Shown here in pieces: positions 34,776 to 44,435 of a stretch of 64,000 nt of DNA (the first letter of the stretch is position 1; each line of letters starts with the position of its first letter). The stretch is from Planctomycetota bacterium (lineage in GTDB: Bacteria > Planctomycetota > B15-G4 > SIAN01): contig SIAN01000004.1 in NCBI GenBank assembly GCA_009691715.1, positions 95,552 through 159,551 on the forward strand, read 5' to 3'. The notes under the pieces are model-generated. The model was not told the origin of the DNA. It saw nothing but the letters and a program-made list of their open reading frames with translations, and ran no database searches. A program made the translations under genes and the position numbers.

Positions 34776-37700
34776 TCACTGCGTGGTGATGACGCGGCCG
34801 GGATCGCTGCGCGACGCCTTCAGGAACTCGCGTTCGAGATCGCTCTGCCACCACCGCTGCGGATCGAAGTGGTACTGCTCGGTCGAGCCCGGACCGAAGA
34901 GGTGGCCGGGATCGAAGTCGTACGACTCGACAAAGCAGGTGAACGTGCCCGGGAGCTGGAAATCGACGGTTCCGAGATTGTCGGGCAGCACCAACGGCAG
35001 CTTCGGCACGCGCATCGAGACGGTCGGCGCCGCGCCGGCGGGCACGTAGATCCGCCACGCTTGCAGGTTGAGCAGGCTCACCAGCGAAAGGCAGTGCATC
35101 CCCTCGCCCTGTGTCGTCTCGCTCCAATCGATCTGCGGCGGGTGCGTGTTGTCGGGGACGGGGTCGGTCACCACCGGGATCGCCTGCGGAGACGCGACTT
35201 GGCTGTCCGCCGCTGCCGGGTCGAACAGGAATCGTTCGCGCGTGCTCGCGGCGGTGCCGAAATCGTCAAGGGGAAGAAGCACGTGTTTCTCGCTGATCAA
35301 CAGTTCGAGGCGGAGGTTGCGCCGCAGGCGCGCGACGTCCACCGCCACCGCGTCGTCGGTCAGGTCAGGCTGGAGCAGCAGTTCGAGCCCCGAATCGGCG
35401 AACCCGGTCGAGAGCAGCGAGTCGTTCTGGGTCAACGGCAGCGGCAGGAGCACGCTTCCGAGCCGACCGGGGCCGCCGCTAGGGGTGAACAGTTGCGTTT
35501 GCGTCACGCCGACGGTGCCGACGCACCCCGGCAGCCGCGCGATCAGGCGCAGCTCGCGCAACTGATCCCCGGCGACTTCGGTCCCCTCGAGCCCGACGCT
35601 GCCGAGGGTGCTGACCGCAGCGTCGTCAAACGTCACATCGTGGACGAGCTGCGGATGCGAGCTCGCCGCGTAGACCGTCCCTTGGCCGGTGAAGTCGACG
35701 CTGCGGAGCTTGGAGAAGCCGATCTGCCCGCTGTCGTCGCTGGCGAGGAACGGCTCGGAACCGGCGAATCGTTGCAGCAAGCTGCCGCCAGCGAAGATTG
35801 TCTCGGTGACCGCGAAAGCCTGCAGCTGGTTCAACGGCAGGTCGAACAGGTTGTCGATGATCCCCGGTGCCCCGAACAGCACCTTGAACTTCTCCTGCTC
35901 CCCCGTCGTCGCCACGACGTCGTCAAGGAAGGCGCTGCCGACCTCGATCGGAGTGTTCGGGCTCTCCCCGTCGATGCCGCACTGCACATCGTTGGTGAGC
36001 TTGATCGACGGATCGGGGCGCAGCAGCGCGATGATCGCGCGCGGGCTCGCCGCGCTCGGCTTGTCGATCCCGGCGAACGTGAGCGGCCCGAACACCGTCG
36101 GGATGACGCCTGACGTACGCTTCGCGACGATCGTGATGGTGAACTGGGCGGTCGGGATCGCCGCGAGTTCGGCTTCGGTGAATCGGATCACGCCGTTGCC
36201 GACCGACAGCCCGCGCGCGATCTGCCCGGCGCCGTTGGCGTCTGGCGGATACGCATCGATGAGCACCGCGCCGGTCGTGAACGGCTGGAACAGGTCGCCG
36301 GAGTACGCCGAGACGAAGAGCGCGCTCACCCCGTCATTGGATTGAGTCGTCGCGCCGACCATCCCGACCGTGTGGTGGAGCACCGAATCCGCGTTCACGG
36401 AGACGTTGCCGAAGACGTCGGAGGCAATGACGGAGAACGCGATCGCCGGTTCGAGCGTCGTCGGCAGCACGCCGTCGGCCGTCGCTCCGGTGACGAAGAG
36501 GTTTTGCCGCACCGTCGAGAGGTCCTCGACGAATTCAGTCGACGTGAAATCGGGCGCATTGATGCCGTTGAAATCGATCTGCACACCGGAGCATTCCTCG
36601 TTCATCCGGCCATGCAGCACCGGGTCGTTCACCTGCGTGATCAGCGTCGACGGGTTCAGGTTCGGGTCGCCCATCTCGACGAGGCGCGGGCCGACCGTGT
36701 CTTTCACCAACGTGTGGAGCAGCGTCACTTCCGACCGGAACCCGCGCCGCTCGACATAGACGCCGACGAGGATGTCGCCATCGCGGAGAGCTGGAGTCGT
36801 CTGCGGCTCGAGGTCGGAGCGGAAGGGTGTCGGACTCGCCGCATCACGGCTGTAGAGCAGCGCGTTCTGCGCGGCTTCGTCGAAGTAGATGATCGTCGCC
36901 GTCTCTGGAACCTGGCCGTCGGTCGTAAGCGCGACGGTCGCGGCGAAATCGTGGAGCGTCACCGAACTGATCGATCCGTCGGCGCCAGGGACGATCGGCG
37001 ACTCGGGGTAGGCGATCGAGTCCGGAATCGCCGTGTCCTGAACCGTGAAGCTCAGATCGAAGCCGTCGCCGCCCTTCAGCGTCTCCTGCCCATCGGCGCT
37101 GCGCACGTCGGAGTCGATCAAGACCTCGACCTCGGCGCCCGCCGGAGCGCGCGCGGTGAAGACGATTTCGGCACCGCGCGGGTTGGCGGTCGGGAAGGTC
37201 GCGAGCGTGTAGTCCGTGCCAAGCGCGAGCGTCTGGCCGCCACGCCGGACCACGACGTTGCCGGCGCCGTTCAATCCGCTCGCGGTCGACGTCACGTCGA
37301 GCGGTTCGGAGAAGACGATCACGGCCGTGCTCTGACGCGGCACCTCGCCCGACTGCTGCTTGGGGTTCGAGTAGATCGCCTCGAAGTCGGGGTCGCCGGT
37401 CGACTGGATCGTCCGGAAGTTGAACCGCTTGTCGGCCGCGCCACCGCTACCCGAGATCGCGTCGCCCTGGAGGTCGGAGACGGGCGACGCCACGACGATT
37501 TCGTATTGCGTGTTGGGCAGCAGGTCCGACTGCGGGACCAGCACGATGAACGAGTCGCCCTGGAACAGGAACGTGCTGACCGACGTCGCGGTGGACGATC
37601 CCGTTTGGAACAGGCTGACGCCGGTGCGCAGCGTCCCCGCGGTCATGCTCTCCGAAAACTCGACGACGATCGCCGACTTGAGCGAGACGTCGATCACGCC

Positions 37701-37982
37701 GCTCTCCGGCGCCGTGCGCAAGATCGACGGCGGATCGCGCTCGAGGCGCGCGTTGACGAACAGGTCCTTCAGTGCGAGCCCGCCGCCAACCCCCGGATCG
37801 AATCCCCCGTCGCCGCCCTCACCCGGAGCGCCGAAGAGGCCGCCGAGGCCATCGGAGTCCCAGCAAGCCGGCAGGGCCAGAGCGCCCAGCAGCGCCGCCG
37901 TCGCCACGGACCACGCAGCCGAGAATCGCACGACCGTCCGTCGCGCGGTCGTCCGAACCGTCCGCTCGCTGCGCTCTGCCAT
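34776..37982 (-). CDS. Large Ig-like-repeat lipoprotein
   Basis: 1068 aa. The signal peptide ends in the lipobox LALPAC, followed by a glycine-rich spacer. At least two SbsA-type Ig-like (Big_5) domains are recognisable in the first third: ILRTAPESGVIDVSLKSA with VVEFSESM, and a second with TAVIVFSEPLDV. The remainder is beta-rich without assignable catalytic motifs. It is probably a surface adhesin or scaffold. A start further upstream (38093) would lose the signal peptide context. It is divergent from the nucleotidyltransferase gene. Confidence 0.8.
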   Translation of the reverse strand: MAERSERTVRTTARRTVVRFSAAWSVATAALLGALALPACWDSDGLGGLFGAPGEGGDGGFDPGVGGGLALKDLFVNARLERDPPSILRTAPESGVIDVSLKSAIVVEFSESMTAGTLRTGVSLFQTGSSTATSVSTFLFQGDSFIVLVPQSDLLPNTQYEIVVASPVSDLQGDAISGSGGAADKRFNFRTIQSTGDPDFEAIYSNPKQQSGEVPRQSTAVIVFSEPLDVTSTASGLNGAGNVVVRRGGQTLALGTDYTLATFPTANPRGAEIVFTARAPAGAEVEVLIDSDVRSADGQETLKGGDGFDLSFTVQDTAIPDSIAYPESPIVPGADGSISSVTLHDFAATVALTTDGQVPETATIIYFDEAAQNALLYSRDAASPTPFRSDLEPQTTPALRDGDILVGVYVERRGFRSEVTLLHTLVKDTVGPRLVEMGDPNLNPSTLITQVNDPVLHGRMNEECSGVQIDFNGINAPDFTSTEFVEDLSTVRQNLFVTGATADGVLPTTLEPAIAFSVIASDVFGNVSVNADSVLHHTVGMVGATTQSNDGVSALFVSAYSGDLFQPFTTGAVLIDAYPPDANGAGQIARGLSVGNGVIRFTEAELAAIPTAQFTITIVAKRTSGVIPTVFGPLTFAGIDKPSAASPRAIIALLRPDPSIKLTNDVQCGIDGESPNTPIEVGSAFLDDVVATTGEQEKFKVLFGAPGIIDNLFDLPLNQLQAFAVTETIFAGGSLLQRFAGSEPFLASDDSGQIGFSKLRSVDFTGQGTVYAASSHPQLVHDVTFDDAAVSTLGSVGLEGTEVAGDQLRELRLIARLPGCVGTVGVTQTQLFTPSGGPGRLGSVLLPLPLTQNDSLLSTGFADSGLELLLQPDLTDDAVAVDVARLRRNLRLELLISEKHVLLPLDDFGTAASTRERFLFDPAAADSQVASPQAIPVVTDPVPDNTHPPQIDWSETTQGEGMHCLSLVSLLNLQAWRIYVPAGAAPTVSMRVPKLPLVLPDNLGTVDFQLPGTFTCFVESYDFDPGHLFGPGSTEQYHFDPQRWWQSDLEREFLKASRSDPGRVITTQ

Positions 37983-38113
37983 CGGACGAAAGTCCTTATC
38001 CTGCCTGAAGTTGAGCGCGCGGATCGTATCGGCCGTCCGGAATCGCGGCAACGCTGCATCGCGACCGCAACACCGACACGTCCGCCGCCGCAAAGGCGGT
38101 TGGAGCTACCCGC

Positions 38114-38932
38114 GTGCCGAAAGATTCCCGCATCGGCCCGATTTCACCGCGTCGGGCGGTGCTCCCGGCAGCCGGAGCCGGAACGCGCATGCGATCGGTC
38201 ACGGACGGCGGCGCGAAAGAGCTCCTCGCTATCGGCGGCCGCTCGCTGCTCGAGCATGCGCTCGCCGATCTCGAAGCGAGCGGGATCACGGCGGCACTCG
38301 TGATCGTCAGTCCCGACAAGCTGGCGATCGAGCGGACGCTTGGATCGCGATTCGGCGCGATGACGCTCGACTACGCCGTACAGGAGTCACCGCGCGGGCT
38401 CGCCGACGCGCTCGCCCTCGCTCGACCGTTCACGACCGGCGAACCATTCGTCTGCTGGCTGCCCGACAACTTCTGGCTCGGGAGGCGACCGGCGACCGCG
38501 CAGCTCCTCGCGGGGATGGCGCGCCACCCCGACGAGCACGGCGTCGCCCTGATCGAGCGACCGCTCGCGAGCTTCGACCCGACCGCGACCGGCGCGGCAG
38601 GCTTCGTCGACGTCGCGCCGACTGCCGGCGACGACGCGCTCCCGATCCTCAACGTCCATCCGAAGGGCCGTCCGCCCCACCTGCCGGGACCGACCTTCCT
38701 GAAAGGCTTTCCGCTCGACCTCTGGCGCTTCGACCTGTTCGAGCGCATCGAGCGCCAGCGCCGGTCGCAGGCGGCAGGGAAAATACCGGCGGAGCAGGAC
38801 GACACTCCGATCCTGCAGGAGCTCGCGGCCGAAGGGCGCCTGCGCGGAGTGGTGCTCCGCGACGGCGCGCTCTTCGACTGCGGCGTGCCGCGCGGCTACG
38901 CGGCCGCCTGCGCCGCGATCACCTCGAGCTGA
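38114..38932 (+). CDS. GalU-like sugar-phosphate nucleotidyltransferase
   Basis: 272 aa. The signature AVLPAAGAGTRMRSVTDGG followed by AKELLAIGGRSLLEHAL is that of UTP-glucose-1-phosphate uridylyltransferase-type enzymes. VCWLPDNFW replaces the usual GDD-like metal site with an aspartate in the same place. The protein is shorter than typical GalU and the sugar specificity cannot be read. It starts with GTG and its last 37 bases overlap the convergent lipoprotein gene. Confidence 0.8.
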   Translation: MPKDSRIGPISPRRAVLPAAGAGTRMRSVTDGGAKELLAIGGRSLLEHALADLEASGITAALVIVSPDKLAIERTLGSRFGAMTLDYAVQESPRGLADALALARPFTTGEPFVCWLPDNFWLGRRPATAQLLAGMARHPDEHGVALIERPLASFDPTATGAAGFVDVAPTAGDDALPILNVHPKGRPPHLPGPTFLKGFPLDLWRFDLFERIERQRRSQAAGKIPAEQDDTPILQELAAEGRLRGVVLRDGALFDCGVPRGYAAACAAITSS

Positions 38933-39555
38933 GCCGCAAGCTCCGCGAGCACCTGCGCGAGCGCCGCGCTGATCGCCGCGACCATCGCCTCCATCGTGTC
39001 GGAGGCGGCGGCGATGCTGCGCTCGGCATGCAACACCACCCGCGGGATCCGCCGACCGGTTTCGGTGCCGAAGACCTCCACCGCAAGCTCGATGGCGGCG
39101 ACGCCGCACGGATGGCTCCCGTCGGCAGCGCTCTCCTCGTGCAATGCGAGGAGTTCGCCTTGCACGTGCACGACGCCGGCGGCCGCCGCGCTCGCGTCGA
39201 CCTGCTCGAACCGCCCGCGTGCGCGCAACAACTCGACGAACTGGCGCGTGACCGCCTCGGCCGGCGGCTCGCCCCATCGCTTGTAGTGGTAGGGCCCGGC
39301 ACGCACCACGCCCTCGCGCCACCCGATCTCGCGCCGATCGAGGAAACCACGCGGGAGCAACGGCTCGAGTCGCAACGCCGCGAGCTTGCGCTGCGCCGCA
39401 TCGACCGCTGTCAGTTGCTCCGCCGGGAGCGGCGCGAGCAGGAACTCTTCGACCGGCGGCGCCGTGTTGCGGCAACCGGCCAGCACGCAGCACACGAGTG
39501 CAGCCAACGCCGCGCTCGCCGCACGACCGCCTGCACCGAGTCGCCGCGTCGCCAT
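38896..39555 (-). CDS. PqiC-like ABC-transporter auxiliary lipoprotein
   Basis: 219 aa with lipobox VLAGC. The pattern after the cysteine (EEFLLAPLP, then a long alpha/beta domain with YHYKRWGEPPAEAVTRQFV) matches ABC-transport auxiliary lipoproteins of the PqiC/YmbA type, which sit in the outer membrane and partner MCE proteins. The start overlaps the mlaD stop (TAATG), so it is the last gene of the MCE operon. Confidence 0.83.
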   Translation of the reverse strand: MATRRLGAGGRAASAALAALVCCVLAGCRNTAPPVEEFLLAPLPAEQLTAVDAAQRKLAALRLEPLLPRGFLDRREIGWREGVVRAGPYHYKRWGEPPAEAVTRQFVELLRARGRFEQVDASAAAAGVVHVQGELLALHEESAADGSHPCGVAAIELAVEVFGTETGRRIPRVVLHAERSIAAASDTMEAMVAAISAALAQVLAELAAQLEVIAAQAAA

Positions 39556-40586
39556 TACGAGCCCCCCTTCACCGGCATCGCGCCGCCACCGCCACCGCGC
39601 ACGTGCTCCGGCGGCGGATCCGAAAAAATCAGATGCGACGGATTCTCGTCGAGGTGTTCGAGCAACGCCGCCAACGCTTGCACGGCGCTCTTCAGATCGA
39701 CGACCGTGCGCCGAACGCCGTCACGATTGTCTGCGACGAGTCCGTCCGCCGTGCGGGCGAGACGCGCGAACTGGTCGGCGACTTCGCGGATCGCACCGAC
39801 CGCAGCGGGAATTCCATCCGCGCCCTGGTCGAGCTTCCCGGCGATTCCGTCGAGCCGCTTGGCCACGCCGTCAATCGACATCGCCGCGGCCTTCAAGTCA
39901 GCGACGCCGCTGCGCACGCTCTCCGTCACATCGACCCGCATCCCGGTCGCGGCGGCGGCGATCAGATCGCTCGCGCCGGACAGCGACTCGCGCAACGCGC
40001 GCACTTCGGTCGCAAGCGGCGCCAGCTGCGCCTTGGTCTCGAGCACCAGGTCCTTGGCGCCATCGACCAACTGCGCCACTCGCTCCTGGCTCTTCGGACC
40101 GAGCAGTTCGTTCAGGTGCGCAACCACCCGCTTCAGCTCATCGAGCACGCTCGGAAGTGCGTCCTCGAGCCGCATCAACGTCGTCGGCCGCCAGGCCAGG
40201 ATCGCCCCCGGCAGCAGTCGCGGGTCGTCGTTGTTGCCGCCCTGCAGCTCGATCGAAGTCTCGCCCGTGAGGAAGTTGCTGGAGAGCGTGGCGAAGGTGC
40301 TGGTCCGCAGTGGTGTCGACGGCCGCGTGATTTCGACCATGACGCGCACCGACTCGAGGTCCTCAGACGGAAAATCGACATCCTGCACGCGACCGACGTG
40401 GACGCCGAGGTACTTCACCACCGACCCTTCGCGCAGGCCGCCGACCGACTTCGGGATGTTGATGAGGTAGCAATCGCCGGAGCGTTCGAGCGAGACGCCC
40501 GCCACCACCGCGATGGTCGCGGCCAGCAGCAGCAGCCCGATCAACACGAACAGCCCGGCGTTCACCTTTTCCTTGCGCGATGCCAT
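39555..40586 (-). CDS. mlaD: MlaD-like MCE-domain substrate-binding protein
   Basis: 343 aa. One N-terminal transmembrane helix (GLFVLIGLLLLAATIAVVAG) is followed by a single MCE domain with VKYLGVHVGRVQDV and FLTGETSIELQGG. A long helical C-terminal segment ends in NPSHLIFSDPP. It is predicted to bind phospholipid in the periplasm and hand it to or from the inner-membrane permease. Nineteen bases separate it from mlaF. Confidence 0.92.
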   Translation of the reverse strand: MASRKEKVNAGLFVLIGLLLLAATIAVVAGVSLERSGDCYLINIPKSVGGLREGSVVKYLGVHVGRVQDVDFPSEDLESVRVMVEITRPSTPLRTSTFATLSSNFLTGETSIELQGGNNDDPRLLPGAILAWRPTTLMRLEDALPSVLDELKRVVAHLNELLGPKSQERVAQLVDGAKDLVLETKAQLAPLATEVRALRESLSGASDLIAAAATGMRVDVTESVRSGVADLKAAAMSIDGVAKRLDGIAGKLDQGADGIPAAVGAIREVADQFARLARTADGLVADNRDGVRRTVVDLKSAVQALAALLEHLDENPSHLIFSDPPPEHVRGGGGGAMPVKGGS

Positions 40587-40605
40587 CGCGAACCGTCCTC
40601 CTCAG

Positions 40606-41397
40606 TCAGCTGAAATGCGCCGCGACGAAGGGTGCGCCGCCCCCGGTCTCCGCCGCCGCCGCGCGCCGTCCGACGAACGCTGCGACATCGGGATCGCGAC
40701 ATGCCTCGATCTCTGCGACGCTCCCTTGCGCGCGGATCGTGCCATCGAGCAGCACCAGGATCCGGTCGGAGATGGTGAACGCGGAGGCGAGGTCGTGGGT
40801 CACGACCACCATAGTGGTGCCGGTCCGTCGGCGCACGTCGAGGATCGTGCGGTCGAGACCGGCGGCCGTGACCGGGTCGAGTCCCGAGGTCGGTTCGTCG
40901 AAGAAGAGCAACTCCGGGTCAAGCACCAGCGCGCGCGCGAGCCCGGCCCGCTTCTTCATCCCGCCCGAAAGCTCGTTCGGCAGCTTCGACTCGCTGCCGT
41001 ACAGCCCGACCTGCGCCAAGCGCGAGCGCACCACAACCGAGATCACCGCCTCCGGCACCGAACGCGCTTCGCGCAACGGCAACGCGAGGTTGTCGCCGAC
41101 GGTGAGCGAGTTGAGCAGCGCGCCGAACTGGAAGCACATCCCGATCCGACGGCGGAAGCGGTCGAGATCATCCTCGTCGAGGCCGCCGATCTGTTGGCCG
41201 AGAACCGTGATGCCGCCGGCCCTTGGCCGCTCGAGCCCGACCAGCAATCGCAGCAACGTGGTCTTGCCGCAGCCGCTCGGGCCCATGATCGTCACGATCT
41301 CGCCACGCCGCACCTCGAGGTCGACGTCGTGCAGCACCGTGCGCGCACCGTAGCCGGCGGAAAGCCCGCTCGCGGAGATGACGACCTCGTGCTCCAT
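40606..41397 (-). CDS. mlaF: MlaF-like ABC transporter ATP-binding protein
   Basis: 263-aa ATPase. Walker A GPSGCGKTT, Q-loop FQFGALLNSLTV, signature LSGGMKKRAGLARA, Walker B LLFFDEPTSGLDP and switch VVVTHD are all intact. The start overlaps the mlaE stop by one base (TGATG). It energises lipid transport between the membranes. Confidence 0.95.
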   Translation of the reverse strand: MEHEVVISASGLSAGYGARTVLHDVDLEVRRGEIVTIMGPSGCGKTTLLRLLVGLERPRAGGITVLGQQIGGLDEDDLDRFRRRIGMCFQFGALLNSLTVGDNLALPLREARSVPEAVISVVVRSRLAQVGLYGSESKLPNELSGGMKKRAGLARALVLDPELLFFDEPTSGLDPVTAAGLDRTILDVRRRTGTTMVVVTHDLASAFTISDRILVLLDGTIRAQGSVAEIEACRDPDVAAFVGRRAAAAETGGGAPFVAAHFS

Positions 41398-42518
41398 CAG
41401 AATCCTGCGAGGAAGAAGAGCAGCGTGAAGAACGCGTTGGCGACGATCACCAGCACGTACGAGACCACCACCGCCGTCGTCGTCACCCGGCCGACGCCGG
41501 TCGCGCCGCCGGTCACGCGCATGCCGAGCGTGCAGCCGGTCAACCCGATCAGCGCGCCGAAGCACAGCGCTTTCAAGGTACCGAGCACGAGGTCGCGAAC
41601 GTGCAGCGCCTCGATCGTCTGATCCCAATAGAGCTCGAACGGAAGTCCGAGCCCAAACACCGCGACCATGAAGCCGCCGCCGATCCCGACCAGCGACCCG
41701 AGCACCACCAGCACCGGCATCGCGATCGTCATCGCCAGCAGCTTCGGCACCAGCAGGAAGGCGCGCGGGTTGATGCCCATCACGCGCAGCGCGTCGATCT
41801 CGTCGCTCACCTGCATGGTCGCGATCTCGGCGGCGATCGCCGAGCCCGACCGGCCGGCGACCAGGATCGCCGTGATCACTGGCGCGAGCTCGCGCGTCAA
41901 CGCGATGCCGACGAGGTTCGCGGTGAATTTCTCGGCGCCATACGCACGCAACTGACCGGCGGCGTTCAACGCCAGGATCACGCCCATCAGCGCGCCGATC
42001 AGCGCGACGATCGGGATCGCCTCGACGCCGATGCGGTTCAACTCCGTGATCGCCTTGCTGAGCCGCAGCCGCGTGCCGCGCCACGGTGCAACTACGACCC
42101 AGTAGACGAACTCGAACCCGAGTGCGATGAACCAGCGCGCGGCCGCGACGAACTCGACCAGCCCGCCCTCCCCGACCGCGAGCTCCTCCTCCTCCTCCTC
42201 GTCCTGCTCCAGCGCGCCCGCGCGCGTGATGTCGGCCAACGGCAACTCGGCGAGGTAGCGGCGCAAGTCATCCGAGGCGCCGACGAAACGCGCCTGCCGG
42301 CCGCCCGCGAGCGCGACCAGCGTCGCGGCGCCACCGCCAGTGAAGGAGTCGACCTTCGCCAGATCGACCTCCATCGGCGCGGAACCGGGCGGCGCCGAGT
42401 TCCACAGGGCGATCGCCGCGGACAGGTCGAGCCGACCCGCCAAGGCGACGCGCCGCCCGGTCGCCGTCGGCGCTGCCTCGCTCGCAGGATCCGATCGCTG
42501 CGCGTCCACCACCGGCAT
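41397..42518 (-). CDS. mlaE: MlaE-like permease with N-terminal STAS domain
   Basis: 373 aa. Residues ~20-95 form a STAS-like domain (RVALAGRLDLSAAIALWN, DLAKVDSFTGGGAATLVA), equivalent to a separate MlaB. After an acidic linker, residues ~125-373 form the MlaE permease: VEAIPIVALIGALMGVILA, ELAPVITAILVAGRSGSAIAA and DALRVMGINPRAFL are diagnostic. It is the first gene of an E-F-D-lipoprotein operon. The promoter should be in the 183-base divergent region before the TPR gene at 42702. Confidence 0.94.
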   Translation of the reverse strand: MPVVDAQRSDPASEAAPTATGRRVALAGRLDLSAAIALWNSAPPGSAPMEVDLAKVDSFTGGGAATLVALAGGRQARFVGASDDLRRYLAELPLADITRAGALEQDEEEEEELAVGEGGLVEFVAAARWFIALGFEFVYWVVVAPWRGTRLRLSKAITELNRIGVEAIPIVALIGALMGVILALNAAGQLRAYGAEKFTANLVGIALTRELAPVITAILVAGRSGSAIAAEIATMQVSDEIDALRVMGINPRAFLLVPKLLAMTIAMPVLVVLGSLVGIGGGFMVAVFGLGLPFELYWDQTIEALHVRDLVLGTLKALCFGALIGLTGCTLGMRVTGGATGVGRVTTTAVVVSYVLVIVANAFFTLLFFLAGF

Positions 42519-42701
42519 GCCCCTCCGCGACGAATGCGTTCGATCTTACGCCCTGCACCAGTCACCGGACCGCGCCTTGCTCTGCAGCCCTGCGCGGCAG
42601 GTCGAGCCGCCCTATCATCCCCCGGCCGTTTCGGCCCTGCCGCCGTGGATCGTCACACCTCGGTAGCGCTTCGGCGCGGTGCATGTTCCCTGGAGCCACT
42701 C

Positions 42702-44435
42702 TTGATCGCGCAGCTGATCGTCCTGTGCTCCTGGTCGCTCACGTTGCTGCTCGCGACGCCGAGCCAACCCGCTCGCGACCTCGAACGCGATCTGCTGAAG
42801 GGGCGCGAGGCGATCGCCGCCGGCCGCTACGACGAAGCCAATGCCCTGCTCGAAGGCGCGGTCGAAGCCGACGCGCGGGATGTCCGCGCCTGGTCGCTGC
42901 TCGCGCGGGCCCGTTGCGCGCTGGCGGAACAGCAGTCGCAGAGCGACGACGAGTCGATCGCGGAACAGGCCGAGACGACGATCGCGCGCGCCGAAGACGC
43001 CGCGCGCAGCGCGATCGAGATCGCACCGCACGACGGTTCGACGTTCGCAACGCTCGGTCATGTGCTCGCGCGCGCGGGCAAGTTCAGCGAGGCGATCGAC
43101 ACGCTGTACCACGCCGAGAAAGTCGGCGCACCGGGAGCGGAGGCGCTGATCGACCTCTCCGATGCTCTGCTGATGGCGCGCGAATTCTGCCTGCGGAACG
43201 AGGACGACGCTGGCGCGAGGGCGCGACTCGCCGAGGCCGAGGCGGCGCTCGATCGGGCGAGCCAGAGCGACGACTCGCAGGCGACGGTCTGGCGGCGCCG
43301 TGCCGAGATCGCCGGCGCCAAGGAGGAGTTGGCGACGGCCGCTCGCTGCTACCGCAAGGCGATCACGCTCAGTTCGGCCGACACCGGACTGCATGAAGCG
43401 CACCTGAAGATCGTCGGCCAGACCCTCGCGTTCGCTGAGGCGATCGACTTCCTGACCGGCCTGGTCGACGAGCCGGCGCTCGGCCGCTGGTACCGCTCGC
43501 GCGTCCACGAGCTCGCGGGGCATGTGAAGTTCAACAAGGACAAGGACTTCGCCGCGGCCGCGACGTCCTACCAGGATGCGGAGAAGGATTTCCGCGAGGC
43601 GGCCAAGCGCGATCCCGGCATGCAGGCGAGCGTCGACGCCTGGCTGCCGTCGCTGCGGATCTTCCGCGGCCGCGCCCACGCCTCGGCCGAGAAGTTCACC
43701 GACGCCGAGGCCTCCTTCTACTCCGCGCTCGAGCTCGACAAGCAGAACGCCGACGCGATCACGGCCCTGCACGAGCTGCAGGACGCGATGTGGAAGAAGT
43801 GGGGCGGCGAGACGATGAAGCCAGAGCAGATGGACGAGATCCGCGCCTTCGCCAGCAAGCTGTCGATCGTCGAACCAGCGAACGCGAAGAACTGGAACAA
43901 CTGGGCCTTCTTCGCGCGCGAATCGAAGAAGTACGAGGAGAGCTACCAGGCCTATCGGCGCGCCGTCGAGCTCGATCCGATGAACCCGACCTACTTGAAC
44001 GACGCGGCGCTGATCCTGCTGTACCACCTTGGGCGCGACAGCGACCGCGCCGAGCAGTGGCTGCGCCAGGCGATCACGCTCGCTGACGCCATCGTGCACG
44101 ACGACCAGAAGACCAGCGCCGACAAGGCGAGCGCGACCACCGCGCTCGGCGACGCCTACGGCAACCTGATCAACGTGATGCAGCAGTCGGACCGCAAGGA
44201 GCCGGCGATCGCGCTCTTGCGCGAGCTCGAGCAGAAGCTGCCGAAGCGCAGCGAAGTCTCCTACTGGAAGGAGAAGCTCCTCCCCGACGAGTGGGCCGCG
44301 GAGAAGGAGGCGAAGGCCGCCGAGCAGGCGAAGCGCGACGCCGAGAAGGCTGGCGGAACACCCAAGGCGACCGGCGACGGCGGCGCCGAGGACGGCGCAG
44401 AGGACGGTGGCGCAGAGGACGGTTCGCCGGAATGA
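42702..44435 (+). CDS. Exported TPR-repeat protein
   Basis: 577 aa from a TTG at 42702 preceded by GGAG six bases upstream. The N-terminus is a short hydrophobic signal (LIVLCSWSLTLLLAT). Tetratricopeptide repeats fill most of the rest (ALLEGAVEADARDVRAWSLL, SYQAYRRAVELDPMNPTYLN). The tail is acidic and glycine-rich. A structural or assembly role is likely, the partner unknown. Its stop overlaps the next TPR gene (ATGA), so the pair are cotranslated. Confidence 0.82.
   Translation: MIAQLIVLCSWSLTLLLATPSQPARDLERDLLKGREAIAAGRYDEANALLEGAVEADARDVRAWSLLARARCALAEQQSQSDDESIAEQAETTIARAEDAARSAIEIAPHDGSTFATLGHVLARAGKFSEAIDTLYHAEKVGAPGAEALIDLSDALLMAREFCLRNEDDAGARARLAEAEAALDRASQSDDSQATVWRRRAEIAGAKEELATAARCYRKAITLSSADTGLHEAHLKIVGQTLAFAEAIDFLTGLVDEPALGRWYRSRVHELAGHVKFNKDKDFAAAATSYQDAEKDFREAAKRDPGMQASVDAWLPSLRIFRGRAHASAEKFTDAEASFYSALELDKQNADAITALHELQDAMWKKWGGETMKPEQMDEIRAFASKLSIVEPANAKNWNNWAFFARESKKYEESYQAYRRAVELDPMNPTYLNDAALILLYHLGRDSDRAEQWLRQAITLADAIVHDDQKTSADKASATTALGDAYGNLINVMQQSDRKEPAIALLRELEQKLPKRSEVSYWKEKLLPDEWAAEKEAKAAEQAKRDAEKAGGTPKATGDGGAEDGAEDGGAEDGSPE

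Noticed and set aside
37420..40470. 1016-codon plus-strand open frame
   Set aside because: It is antisense to the Ig-like lipoprotein, PqiC-like and MlaD genes and overlaps the nucleotidyltransferase in another frame. Its translation is Arg/Ser/Pro-rich without any motif.
41601..42701. Upstream extension of the first TPR gene
   Set aside because: The frame stays open back to 41601, but it runs antisense through MlaE. A TTG with a good ribosome site and a signal peptide start at 42702.
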